From Pyxidicoccus caerfyrddinensis (lineage in GTDB: Bacteria > Myxococcota > Myxococcia > Myxococcales > Myxococcaceae), in contig NZ_JAAIYA010000022.1 in NCBI RefSeq assembly GCF_010894405.1, positions 1-64,000 of the forward strand: a stretch of 64,000 nt of DNA, written 5' to 3'. The position numbers were made by a program, and so were the translations under genes. Each line of letters starts with the position of its first letter. The stretch's first letter is position 1. Under the pieces are notes generated by a model that had not been told where the DNA came from, searched no databases, and saw only the letters and a list, made by a program, of their open reading frames with translations. Below, in pieces: positions 25,220 to 32,885 of this stretch.

Positions 25220-26380
25220 ATGAACTCCAGACAACCTCTCCCCTCAGCCTTTCATTTGCTGAAGAGCGTCGTTCCCCGCTTCGTCGTCGACCGGATTCCC
25301 CAGCGCGTGAAGGAATCCGTCCCCCGGAGCCTTGGAGAAGCCCTGCCACTCGTGAAGGGCCTGGTCCCCCAGTCGGTCCGGGAGCGGATTCCCCCCGCAG
25401 TCAAGGAGCGCATCCGGAACCTGCTCGGAGCCACCGTCTCCCCGTTCCCCTCCGTGGAGGACGACTCCACTCCCGTCACCGACATCCTCGCTGCCCGGGG
25501 CATCCAGCTTCGGCGGCTCACGGCGTACCGGCGGGAAAACTTCCCGGAGGACGGGCCGGGGATGTGGCTCGACGCACCGGATGCCGAGCTGCGCATCGAC
25601 GCCAGGCTGCGCGCCGGCCTCATCACCGCCGACGAGGCCGAGCAGTGCCGCAAGTTCACGCGTGATGGCTACATCATCGTGGAGAAGCTCTTCGACGATG
25701 CGTTCCTCGACCGGCTCTGGGACGCATTCCTGCGTGACATCCAGGCGGGACGTGTTCCCTTGGAGCCGGAGAAGCCGGGTGAAGACCGCTCCGAATGGGG
25801 GCGCGTGCTCAACATCCACAACTACGTGCCGGAGATGAAGGAGCTGCTCTTCCACGAGCGCCTGAAGCAGCGGGTTTCCCTGCTGGTGGGGCGCGAGGCG
25901 ATTCCCTTCCAGACCATCCCCGCGTTCCGGGGCTCGGAGCAACTGCCGCACTCGGACGCAATCCACATGACGACCTACCCGCTGGGCTTCCTGAGCGCGG
26001 CGTGGGTTGCCTTCGAGGACATCCATCCTGACTCGGGCCCCCTCGTGTACTACCCGGGAAGCCACCGGCTGCCCTACTTCCTCTCGAAGGAGGTCGGCAT
26101 CGGGCCCTCCGAGTTCAAGGAGCAGGGCCGCAATCCGTACACCAACAGGTACGAGCCGTTCATCCAGCGGAAGGTGGAGGAACTGGGGCTCAAGCCCGCC
26201 TACTTCACCCCGAAGAAGGGCGACGTGCTCATCTGGCACCACAACCTGCTCCACGGCGGCTCGCCGCGCCGCGTGCGCTCGCACACGCGCAAGTCGGTGG
26301 TGTGCCACTTCTACGCCAGCAACGTCATCTGCTACCACGACCTCTCGGGCGACCCCGCGGGCGTCGGCGTGAAGGCCTGA
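25220..26380 (+). CDS. Phytanoyl-CoA dioxygenase (PhyH) family protein
   Basis: 386 residues from ATG 25220; the ribosome binding site is weak. Residues ~1-70 form an unusual basic, proline-punctuated amphipathic segment with a repeated V-P-x-x-V-x-x-R-I-P pattern. The Fe(II)/2-oxoglutarate dioxygenase domain follows: DGYIIVEKLFDD, HSDAIHM with metal ligands His244 and Asp246, PDSGPLVYYPGSHR, and HGGS with the distal His345. The arginine expected to hold 2-oxoglutarate should be in the RSHTRKSVV segment. Family members hydroxylate unactivated carbons of lipids and natural products. Substrate unknown. It follows the radical SAM gene in the same direction with a 200-base gap, so an operon is possible. 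Confidence 0.88.
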   Translation: MNSRQPLPSAFHLLKSVVPRFVVDRIPQRVKESVPRSLGEALPLVKGLVPQSVRERIPPAVKERIRNLLGATVSPFPSVEDDSTPVTDILAARGIQLRRLTAYRRENFPEDGPGMWLDAPDAELRIDARLRAGLITADEAEQCRKFTRDGYIIVEKLFDDAFLDRLWDAFLRDIQAGRVPLEPEKPGEDRSEWGRVLNIHNYVPEMKELLFHERLKQRVSLLVGREAIPFQTIPAFRGSEQLPHSDAIHMTTYPLGFLSAAWVAFEDIHPDSGPLVYYPGSHRLPYFLSKEVGIGPSEFKEQGRNPYTNRYEPFIQRKVEELGLKPAYFTPKKGDVLIWHHNLLHGGSPRRVRSHTRKSVVCHFYASNVICYHDLSGDPAGVGVKA

Positions 26381-26542
26381 GGCACTCGCTGGCCGCGCCG
26401 GGTGCGTTGAAGTGGGAACAGCCCGGCGGCGTGCACGGCCCTGTCCACGAAAGCTGCGTTGACCGGTTTATCAAGAAAAGCTAATTCAACGGCCTGTGCG
26501 AGGGCTTCCGAGTCGGTGCCCGCACGTTCCCCGAGAGGCCGA

Positions 26543-28534
26543 ATGAAACTGAAACTGACCCAGGCTGTGAGTGCCATCTTCCTGCTGGCCGCGGCATGCG
26601 GCCCGATGCCCGAGGCACAGGAATCCGACAGCGAGCAACTCGGTCAATCGGCGCAGATGATCCGCCGTGCCCGGGCCGTCCCCAACGAGTACATCGTCGT
26701 CCTGCGCGACTCCTCGCAGGAGGTCCGGCAGCAGGGGGCGGCGAGCATCTCCCAGGAGCTGGTGTCCCTGGCCGGGGGCAAGGTGCTGCGGACCTATGAG
26801 CACACCATCCACGGCTTCCTGGCGAACATGAGTGAGGCCGAGGCGCAGCGCCTCCTGTCCGATCCTCGCGTGGCGTATGTGCAGGAGAACGGCCTGCTCC
26901 ACGTGTCGGCGACGCAGACCAGCGCGACCTGGGGCATCGACCGCATCGACCAGCGTGATCTGCCGCGCAACAGCTCCTACACCTACAACGTCGACGGCAC
27001 CGGCGTGCATGCGTACGTCATCGACACCGGTATCCGGCTGACCCACACCGAGTTCACCGGTCGCACCGGCAACGGCTACGACTTCATCGACAACGACAGC
27101 GACCCCACGGACTGCCATGGCCATGGCACGCACGTGTCGGGCACGGTGGGCGGAACGACGTGGGGCGTGGCGAAGAAGGTCACCCTCCACGGGGTGCGGG
27201 TGCTCGACTGCACGGGCTATGGAAACGACGCGCAGGTCATCGGCGGCATCGACTGGGTGGCGGCCAACCACGTCAAGCCCGCGGTCGCCAACATGAGCCT
27301 GGGCGATGTCGGCATTCCGGCCATCGATGACGCGACGGAGCGGTTGATTGCCGCGGGTGTCACGACGGTGGTCTCCGCCGGCAACGACAGCGACAACGCC
27401 TGCAACTACTCGCCGGCCCGTACGCCCAACGCCATCACCGTGGGCTCCACCACCAGCAGCGATGCCCGCTCGTCGTTCTCCAACTACGGGACGTGCGTGG
27501 ACATCTTCGCGCCGGGCTCGAGCATCACCTCGGCCTCGAACTCCGGCAACTCGGCGAGCACCTCGATGAGTGGCACGTCCATGTCCTCGCCGCACGTGGC
27601 CGGCGCCGCGGCGCTCTACCTGAGCGCCAACCCCACCGCGACGCCCGCGCAGGTGCGTGACGCGCTGGTGAACAACTCCACGCCGAACAAGGTCACCAGC
27701 CCGGGGACCGGCTCGCCCAACAGGCTGCTGTACACGCTCTTCATCACCGGTGGTGGCAGTGACACCACCGCGCCCACGACGTCCATCACCTCGCCCGCGG
27801 GCGGCGCCACGCTGAGCGGCACCGCGAGCGTGAGCGCCAGCGCCTCCGACAACGTGGGCGTGTCGCGCGTGGAGTTCTACGCGGGCACCTCGCTGCTGGG
27901 CACGGCGACGGCTGCGCCGTACAGCATCTCGTGGAACACGACGACGGTGGCCAACGGCACCTACGCGCTGACGACGAAGGCGTATGACGCGGCGAACAAC
28001 GTGGGCACGTCGGCCACGGTGTCGGTGACGGTGAACAACGGCACGGGCACCTGCTCCATCTCCGAGCAGCTCCTGGCCAACGCGGGCTTCGAGAGTGGCA
28101 ACACGGGCTGGACCACCTCTTCGGGCGTCATCGACGGTACGACGTCGGGCAATGCGCCGCGCACGGGCACGTACAAGGCCTGGCTGAACGGCTACGGCAC
28201 CACGCGCACCGAGTTCGCCTACCAGGACATCACCATCCCCTCCACGGCGTGCAGCGCCACGCTCAGCTTCTGGGCGCTCATCACCACGTCGGAGACGACG
28301 ACCACGACGGCCTACGACAAGCTGGCCATCCAGATTCGCAACAGCGCGGGCACGGTGCTGGCGACGCTGGCCACCTACAGCAACCTGGACAAGGGCACGG
28401 CCTACGTGCAGCGGACGTTCGACCTGGCCGCGTACAAGGGGCAGACCATCCGCGTCTACTTCAACGGCACGGAGGACGCGTCGCTGAAGACGAGCTTCTT
28501 CATCGATGACACCGCGGTGAACATCGTCCGGTAG
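26543..28534 (+). CDS. Secreted subtilisin-family (S8) serine protease
   Basis: 663 residues, ATG at 26543 with GAGAGG upstream. A lipobox-like signal (LLAAACGPMPE) comes first, then an I9 inhibitor propeptide (NEYIVVLRDSS...YVQEN, ~45-125). The proteinase K-like catalytic domain (~130-400) has Asp161 in VIDTGI, His194 in GHGTHVSG, the oxyanion Asn in AGNDSD, and Ser346 in SGTSMSSPH. A bacterial Ig-like domain (TSPAGGATLSG...VTVNN) and a carbohydrate-binding/P-like beta-sandwich with LANAGFESGNTGW follow. It should be exported and self-processed, and fits the predatory secretome of myxobacteria. A strong terminator lies downstream. Confidence 0.93.
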   Translation: MKLKLTQAVSAIFLLAAACGPMPEAQESDSEQLGQSAQMIRRARAVPNEYIVVLRDSSQEVRQQGAASISQELVSLAGGKVLRTYEHTIHGFLANMSEAEAQRLLSDPRVAYVQENGLLHVSATQTSATWGIDRIDQRDLPRNSSYTYNVDGTGVHAYVIDTGIRLTHTEFTGRTGNGYDFIDNDSDPTDCHGHGTHVSGTVGGTTWGVAKKVTLHGVRVLDCTGYGNDAQVIGGIDWVAANHVKPAVANMSLGDVGIPAIDDATERLIAAGVTTVVSAGNDSDNACNYSPARTPNAITVGSTTSSDARSSFSNYGTCVDIFAPGSSITSASNSGNSASTSMSGTSMSSPHVAGAAALYLSANPTATPAQVRDALVNNSTPNKVTSPGTGSPNRLLYTLFITGGGSDTTAPTTSITSPAGGATLSGTASVSASASDNVGVSRVEFYAGTSLLGTATAAPYSISWNTTTVANGTYALTTKAYDAANNVGTSATVSVTVNNGTGTCSISEQLLANAGFESGNTGWTTSSGVIDGTTSGNAPRTGTYKAWLNGYGTTRTEFAYQDITIPSTACSATLSFWALITTSETTTTTAYDKLAIQIRNSAGTVLATLATYSNLDKGTAYVQRTFDLAAYKGQTIRVYFNGTEDASLKTSFFIDDTAVNIVR

Positions 28535-28586
28535 TCCTCCGGACGGCGTCGACACCGGGACGCCAGGCTGAAATTCAAGGTTCAGG

Positions 28587-28625
28587 AGCCCAGCAAGCCC
28601 ACCCGGTTGCTGGGCTTTTTCTTTG
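28587..28625 (+). terminator. Rho-independent terminator of the subtilisin gene
   Basis: A perfect 10-base stem AGCCCAGCAA / TTGCTGGGCT with a 10-base loop is followed by TTTTTCTTT. It lies 53 bases after the protease stop codon. Confidence 0.9.
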
Positions 28626-28727
28626 TCGTTCGCGAAGCGGGTCTACCTGTTCGTGCACCGTCTCGCGGGAATCGAAGCTGAGGACACGTCTCCTGGAGGA
28701 TTGGCCAGGCCCGTCGTCCGGTAGGCC

Positions 28728-30113
28728 TCAGCGCGCCGACATGCCCTTGCGGCGCGTGACCAGCAGCCAGAGCAGCAGCCCGACCGCGCTCATTGTCGAG
28801 CCGGGCGCCGCCGAGGCGCAGCCCCCCTGCCCATCATCATCCCCACGCGCCTCCGGCTGGGGAGGAGGCATCGGGGCCGCCGGCGGCACGGGCGAGGGCA
28901 CTGCGAGGGACTGCTTGAAGCGCAGCAACGCCTCGACGAAGTAGTAGTCGCCGTAGATGAGGCTCTCGTCGATGGCCTCGCCCCTGGGCTTGATGGGCGT
29001 CCGGTAGAACGCCACACCATGCAGGAGGATGCCCGGGCTCTGGGTGCCGACGGCCAGGTACGCCGGTGAGCTGAGGCTGTCGAGCATCGCCAGGGCCGCC
29101 GAGTGGTACCGCTCCTTCACGGCCGCGTCCGTGACGTAGGTGTGCAGCTCCAGGAGCGCCGAAGCCACGGCGGCCGCCGCCGACGAGTCCTTCACCTGCT
29201 GGTCCGCGGGCGCGTCCATGTCCCAGTACGGAATGGAGTCCGGAGGCAGCCGGTCCAGGTAGTAGTCCGTCACCTTGCGGGCCGCCTCCAGCATGCGCGG
29301 GTCCTTCGTGTACCGGTAGGCCAGGGTGAAGCCGTAGATGGCCCAGGCGTGTCCGCGGGACCATGTCGAAGGGTCGGAGTGCCCCTGGAAGGTCTCCCTC
29401 GAGCGGATGTGGCCCGCGTCGTCGTAGTCCACGACGTGAAAGGTGCCGCCGTCCGGGCGGACCATGTCGCGCAGGGTCACCAGCGCATGGCTCAGCGCCA
29501 TGTCCTTCCAGGCGGGGTCGCCACCGTTCTCGGCCGCCCAGAAGAGCAGCTCCAGGTTCATCATCGTGTCGGTGACGAGCGGAACCTTCCACTCCCGGTT
29601 CCAATCACAGCAGTTGATGACCCCCGAGGGCGCATGGAAGCGCTGCGCCAGCGAGCCGGCCGCCGTCAGCAGCACGTCGCGATAGGATGCGTCCCCCGTC
29701 AGGCGGTACGCATTGCCAAAGCTGGGGACGAACTTGAATCCCAGGTCATGCGTCTGGGTATTGGTCTTCTGGACCTCGAGGGGGCGCGTCCTCGCCTCCG
29801 CCCGCTCCCGCCAGACCGGGTCTTCCGCCGACTCGTACATGAACCAGAGCAGGCCCGGATAGAAGCCCTGGATCCAATCGACGCGGTTGTCCGCGGGGAC
29901 GAGCTTCCACGTGCGGTTGTCGACTGTGTTCTTGGGGTACTGGTCCAGCGGGATGTCCGCGCTCGTGGACGTCCGGGCCAGCTGCTCCCGGGCGAACTGG
30001 AGGGCCCGGTCCGCCGCGGCTTCATCGAAGGCCCAGGCCTGCCCCGCCGTGAGGGCACAGGTTGCCGCCACCAGAAAACAGCTCCAGGTTCGATTTTGCA
30101 GCCTTCCCATCAT
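28728..30113 (-). CDS. Glycoside hydrolase family 88 (unsaturated glucuronyl hydrolase-like) with MYXO-CTERM-like anchor
   Basis: 461 residues from ATG 30113 (a second ATG follows directly), with GGAGGGCAGGA upstream. A Sec signal (residues 1-28) ends at AWA-FD. The (alpha/alpha)6 barrel shows the GH88/GH105 hallmarks: LGFKFVPSFGNAYRLTG, WNREWKVPLVTDTMMNLE (catalytic-Asp region), GHSDPSTWSRGHAWAIYGF and DSSAAAAVASALLEL. These enzymes remove unsaturated uronic acids from oligosaccharides made by polysaccharide lyases. After a Pro-rich linker, the C-terminus is GGCASAAPGSTMSAVGLLLWLLVTRRKG: a Cys, a hydrophobic helix and an Arg/Lys end, as in the MYXO-CTERM surface-sorting tail. Two palindromes upstream may regulate it. 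Confidence 0.9.
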   Translation of the reverse strand: MMGRLQNRTWSCFLVAATCALTAGQAWAFDEAAADRALQFAREQLARTSTSADIPLDQYPKNTVDNRTWKLVPADNRVDWIQGFYPGLLWFMYESAEDPVWRERAEARTRPLEVQKTNTQTHDLGFKFVPSFGNAYRLTGDASYRDVLLTAAGSLAQRFHAPSGVINCCDWNREWKVPLVTDTMMNLELLFWAAENGGDPAWKDMALSHALVTLRDMVRPDGGTFHVVDYDDAGHIRSRETFQGHSDPSTWSRGHAWAIYGFTLAYRYTKDPRMLEAARKVTDYYLDRLPPDSIPYWDMDAPADQQVKDSSAAAAVASALLELHTYVTDAAVKERYHSAALAMLDSLSSPAYLAVGTQSPGILLHGVAFYRTPIKPRGEAIDESLIYGDYYFVEALLRFKQSLAVPSPVPPAAPMPPPQPEARGDDDGQGGCASAAPGSTMSAVGLLLWLLVTRRKGMSAR

Positions 30114-30235
30114 TGTCCTGCCCTCCAGACAAACCTCTGGGGAACATGGGCAAGGGGGCAGGGAGGGGCGACCGGCCTTCAGCAGGCGGCCGGGCGTCCG
30201 CCTACCGGCCTGGCCGGGGCCCCCACGCGCTGGAG

Positions 30236-30272
30236 CCTGCAGCAGGTTCCGCGCGCTGGAACCTGCTGCAGG
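30236..30272. promoter_or_regulatory. Paired CCTGCnGCAGG dyads forming a perfect 15-bp inverted repeat
   Basis: CCTGCAGCAGGTTCC and its exact reverse complement GGAACCTGCTGCAGG flank a 7-base spacer. Each arm itself contains the dyad CCTGC-n-GCAGG, with centres 26 bases apart. The site sits 12 bases past the stop of the astacin gene and ~125 bases before the GH88 start (both minus strand), so it could be an operator for the GH88 gene, a terminator hairpin of the astacin gene, or both. There is no T run. Confidence 0.5.
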
Positions 30273-30284
30273 TCTCGCCGTGAA

Positions 30285-32714
30285 TCAGTCCAGGAAGCCG
30301 TCGAGAAGGGGGAAGTAACCCCACAGCTCGAAATAGAGGACGTTCCCGGGCACGACACCGGTGCCATGGTCGAGCAGCATGACCTTGCCCTCCGCAGGCG
30401 TCCGGTTGATGGTCAGCAGCTGGCTGTGGCCCTTGTTTCCGAAATCACCCGCGAGCTGGAGGTCGTCCTGATCCAACCAGTACGTCAGGTTCCCCGGTGT
30501 GCTCCAGGGCTCCTGATAGACGGCGGTGCCAAGCTGGGTGGGTGTCACGTTGAGGGAGTAGTCGAGCACCATCAGCTTGCCGCCAGCCCCACCGCGGTTG
30601 ATGAACATCACCTGATCGTGGCCCAGGCCCCTGAAGTCACCCACGAGCCGCAGGTCGTCCTCGTCCAGCCAGTCGCCCGACAGCCACGAGGCGCTGGTCC
30701 ACGTCTCGGAAGCACGAGCGACGCCGCCCAGCACGCCGGTCGAGTAGTCCACCACCGCCACCTTGCCGCTCTCGCCGCTGCGGTTGATGAACAGGAGCTG
30801 GTCGTACCCCAGGCCCATGAAGTCACCGGCGAGCTGCAGGTCATTGGCATCCATCCACCCACTCAGCAGCTGGGACTGGCCCCACTCCTCGCGGTAGGCA
30901 ATGGAGCCGAACCGGCCCGGCGCTGACGGCGTCTTGAAGTCCATCAGCATCAGCTTTCCCAACTGGCCTTCGCGGTTGATGAACATCACCTGGTCATGCC
31001 CCCGGTTCGCGAAGTCACCCACGAACCGCAGGTCCTCGTCATCCAGCCACCCACCCAGCAGGGTGCTCTCCGAATACGCCTCATAGCCTCGCATCAGCCC
31101 CGGGACCTGGGTGGACTTGAAATCCAACACCATCAGACGGCCGCTTTCACCGCTGCGATTGATGAACAACACCTGGTCGTAGCCCAGGCCCATGAAGTCA
31201 CCCACGAGCTGGTCGTCGTCCTCGTCGATCCACCCGCTCAGCAACGGGTGCTGCCCCCACTCCTCCGTATAACCAGACACCCCCGGCATGGCGAGGGCCC
31301 CGTAGTTGACCACCTTCACCTTGATGCCAGCACCGTCCGGATTGATGTACATCATCTGGTCGTAGCCCAGGCCCATGAAATCCCCCTTGAGCTGGATGTC
31401 CGAACCGTACTTCACGTGGTAGCCGGCTTTCGGGTGCCAGGTGATCGTCCCCCCTTGGAAATGATTGCGCATCAGGCCACTCGGAAGGGTCTCCGTATCG
31501 TCCACGGGATAGCCCAGCGCACCGTTCTCATAACCCAGTTGCGCATACCGGGTGGCGATCTCTCCCCGGACGATGTGCGCGCCCGCATCCGGATGGAAAT
31601 AGATGAAGCCGAGCGCATAGTGGCGGTAGCGCCCATGGTTCTTCGCGGCCCCCTCGGGACCGACCGGATACCCCAGAGTGGCGACACCCAGGAATCCATA
31701 CTTCCGGCTCACATAGCTGCCGTACATGGAGGTCAATCCACCGATGTCGCCGTCGCTCAGCTCGATTCGCTGGCCAATCACCACACCGGCGGGAACGGTC
31801 TGCGTGACGGTGAAGAGCGGCAGCCGGTTGTGGGTGGTCGGGTCCTCCTTGGAGCAGCTCTCGCTGAGGCGCTTGTAGTGCATGATGGAGCCATAGTCAT
31901 AGGGACCGTTGACCTCCTCCTGCACCTTGTCGAATTCATCCAGACAGTCAGCGAAGTTCGCCGGGTGCACCTGGATGAACTGGTCACGGTCCTGGCGGCT
32001 CTGCTCGTGGTACAGCCCCATGGCATGACCCAGCTCGTGGAGGGCACGCCCACGATCGCATTCCGTTCCCAGGTACAGCGGCTGCGGGTTGGAAACGATA
32101 ATCCGGCCGGAGAGCCTCCCGACGACGGACTGGCACTTGCCGGAGTCGCTCGGCTGCTTGATGACGACACAATCACCGAGGAAGTCGCACTCCGCCTGCC
32201 ACTTGAAGCGGATGACGGTGTACCTCTCCCACTGAGCCATCGCCCACCACACGTCCGCTTTACGAGACTCGGGGAAGTCATAGGCAAAGGTGTAGGTCAC
32301 CTCCCCGCCAGGCCAGAGGTTGTCATCGTCGTGGTAGCCCACGCTGGAAGCACTCACCCCGGACCGCGCTCCGGGCCGTGCTTCACGCAGGCGCTGGCTC
32401 TCCGCTTCGACCTGCTCCACGGGGCCCAACAAGACATCGCCGAAGGCGACCGCCCAGCCATCCTTCACCCGGTAGTTCACGTCCTGGGGCGTCTGGCTGC
32501 GCCCCAACGGAAGGAACGCCGAACCCCGCACTTCGTTTTCTTCGGCCGGGGGCCGGGCCACTTCTGCCGGCGTGCCTTCCGGCACGTCCTGCACCTCACG
32601 CCCGCAGCCAGTCCCGGCCAGCGCCAGCAGGAAGAAGCCCCCCGCCAATGAGAGGGCGCCCCGCGCCCCGCGATGGTGCCTTCCCATGTTCATTGTTTCC
32701 TTCGTCCAGTTCAT
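30285..32714 (-). CDS. Secreted astacin-like metalloprotease with LGFP and FG-GAP-like repeats
   Basis: 809 residues. ATG 32714 is chosen because GAAGGAGA lies about seven bases upstream; ATGs at 32693 and 32687 are also possible. A lipoprotein signal ends LALAGTGC. The astacin domain (~120-320) has HELGHAMGLYHEQ (His226, Glu227, His230, His236), a typical HEQSRxDRD sequence and the Met-turn SIMHY. LGFP-like repeats (~335-425, e.g. YGFLGVATLGYPVGPEG) are cell-wall-binding modules. Six ~60-residue units follow, each with GDFxGLGYDQxxFINRxGxxGKLMVLD, as in FG-GAP/VCBS-type beta-propellers. The layout is a surface protease with wall-binding and propeller modules. Substrate unknown. Confidence 0.9.
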   Translation of the reverse strand: MNWTKETMNMGRHHRGARGALSLAGGFFLLALAGTGCGREVQDVPEGTPAEVARPPAEENEVRGSAFLPLGRSQTPQDVNYRVKDGWAVAFGDVLLGPVEQVEAESQRLREARPGARSGVSASSVGYHDDDNLWPGGEVTYTFAYDFPESRKADVWWAMAQWERYTVIRFKWQAECDFLGDCVVIKQPSDSGKCQSVVGRLSGRIIVSNPQPLYLGTECDRGRALHELGHAMGLYHEQSRQDRDQFIQVHPANFADCLDEFDKVQEEVNGPYDYGSIMHYKRLSESCSKEDPTTHNRLPLFTVTQTVPAGVVIGQRIELSDGDIGGLTSMYGSYVSRKYGFLGVATLGYPVGPEGAAKNHGRYRHYALGFIYFHPDAGAHIVRGEIATRYAQLGYENGALGYPVDDTETLPSGLMRNHFQGGTITWHPKAGYHVKYGSDIQLKGDFMGLGYDQMMYINPDGAGIKVKVVNYGALAMPGVSGYTEEWGQHPLLSGWIDEDDDQLVGDFMGLGYDQVLFINRSGESGRLMVLDFKSTQVPGLMRGYEAYSESTLLGGWLDDEDLRFVGDFANRGHDQVMFINREGQLGKLMLMDFKTPSAPGRFGSIAYREEWGQSQLLSGWMDANDLQLAGDFMGLGYDQLLFINRSGESGKVAVVDYSTGVLGGVARASETWTSASWLSGDWLDEDDLRLVGDFRGLGHDQVMFINRGGAGGKLMVLDYSLNVTPTQLGTAVYQEPWSTPGNLTYWLDQDDLQLAGDFGNKGHSQLLTINRTPAEGKVMLLDHGTGVVPGNVLYFELWGYFPLLDGFLD

Positions 32715-32848
32715 CAATGGTCTCCTTCGAGGTCCCGCAGGCACACCGGGCGCAGCAGCCCCAGCGCCCGCCCCAGCAGCGCGAGCGACTCCAGAGCCTC
32801 TCTGCGCTGGTGATGGACCAGGAGTAGCGGACGGGGGCCCGCGGCCGC

Positions 32849-32868
32849 GTCATCCCAAAGGATGACGG
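32849..32868 (-). terminator. Hairpin after the LuxR/MalT-type regulator gene
   Basis: A perfect 8-base stem (CGTCATCC / GGATGACG) with a 4-base loop, set between C/G-rich flanks that can extend pairing. It lies 18 bases beyond the regulator stop on the minus strand. No T tract. Confidence 0.5.
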
Positions 32869-32885
32869 GCCCCGGAGCGCGGGCC

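Noticed and set aside
23009-26380. Radical SAM plus PhyH genes as a RiPP or natural-product cluster
   Set aside because: No precursor peptide, transporter, synthase or regulator is visible near them; the link is only proximity.
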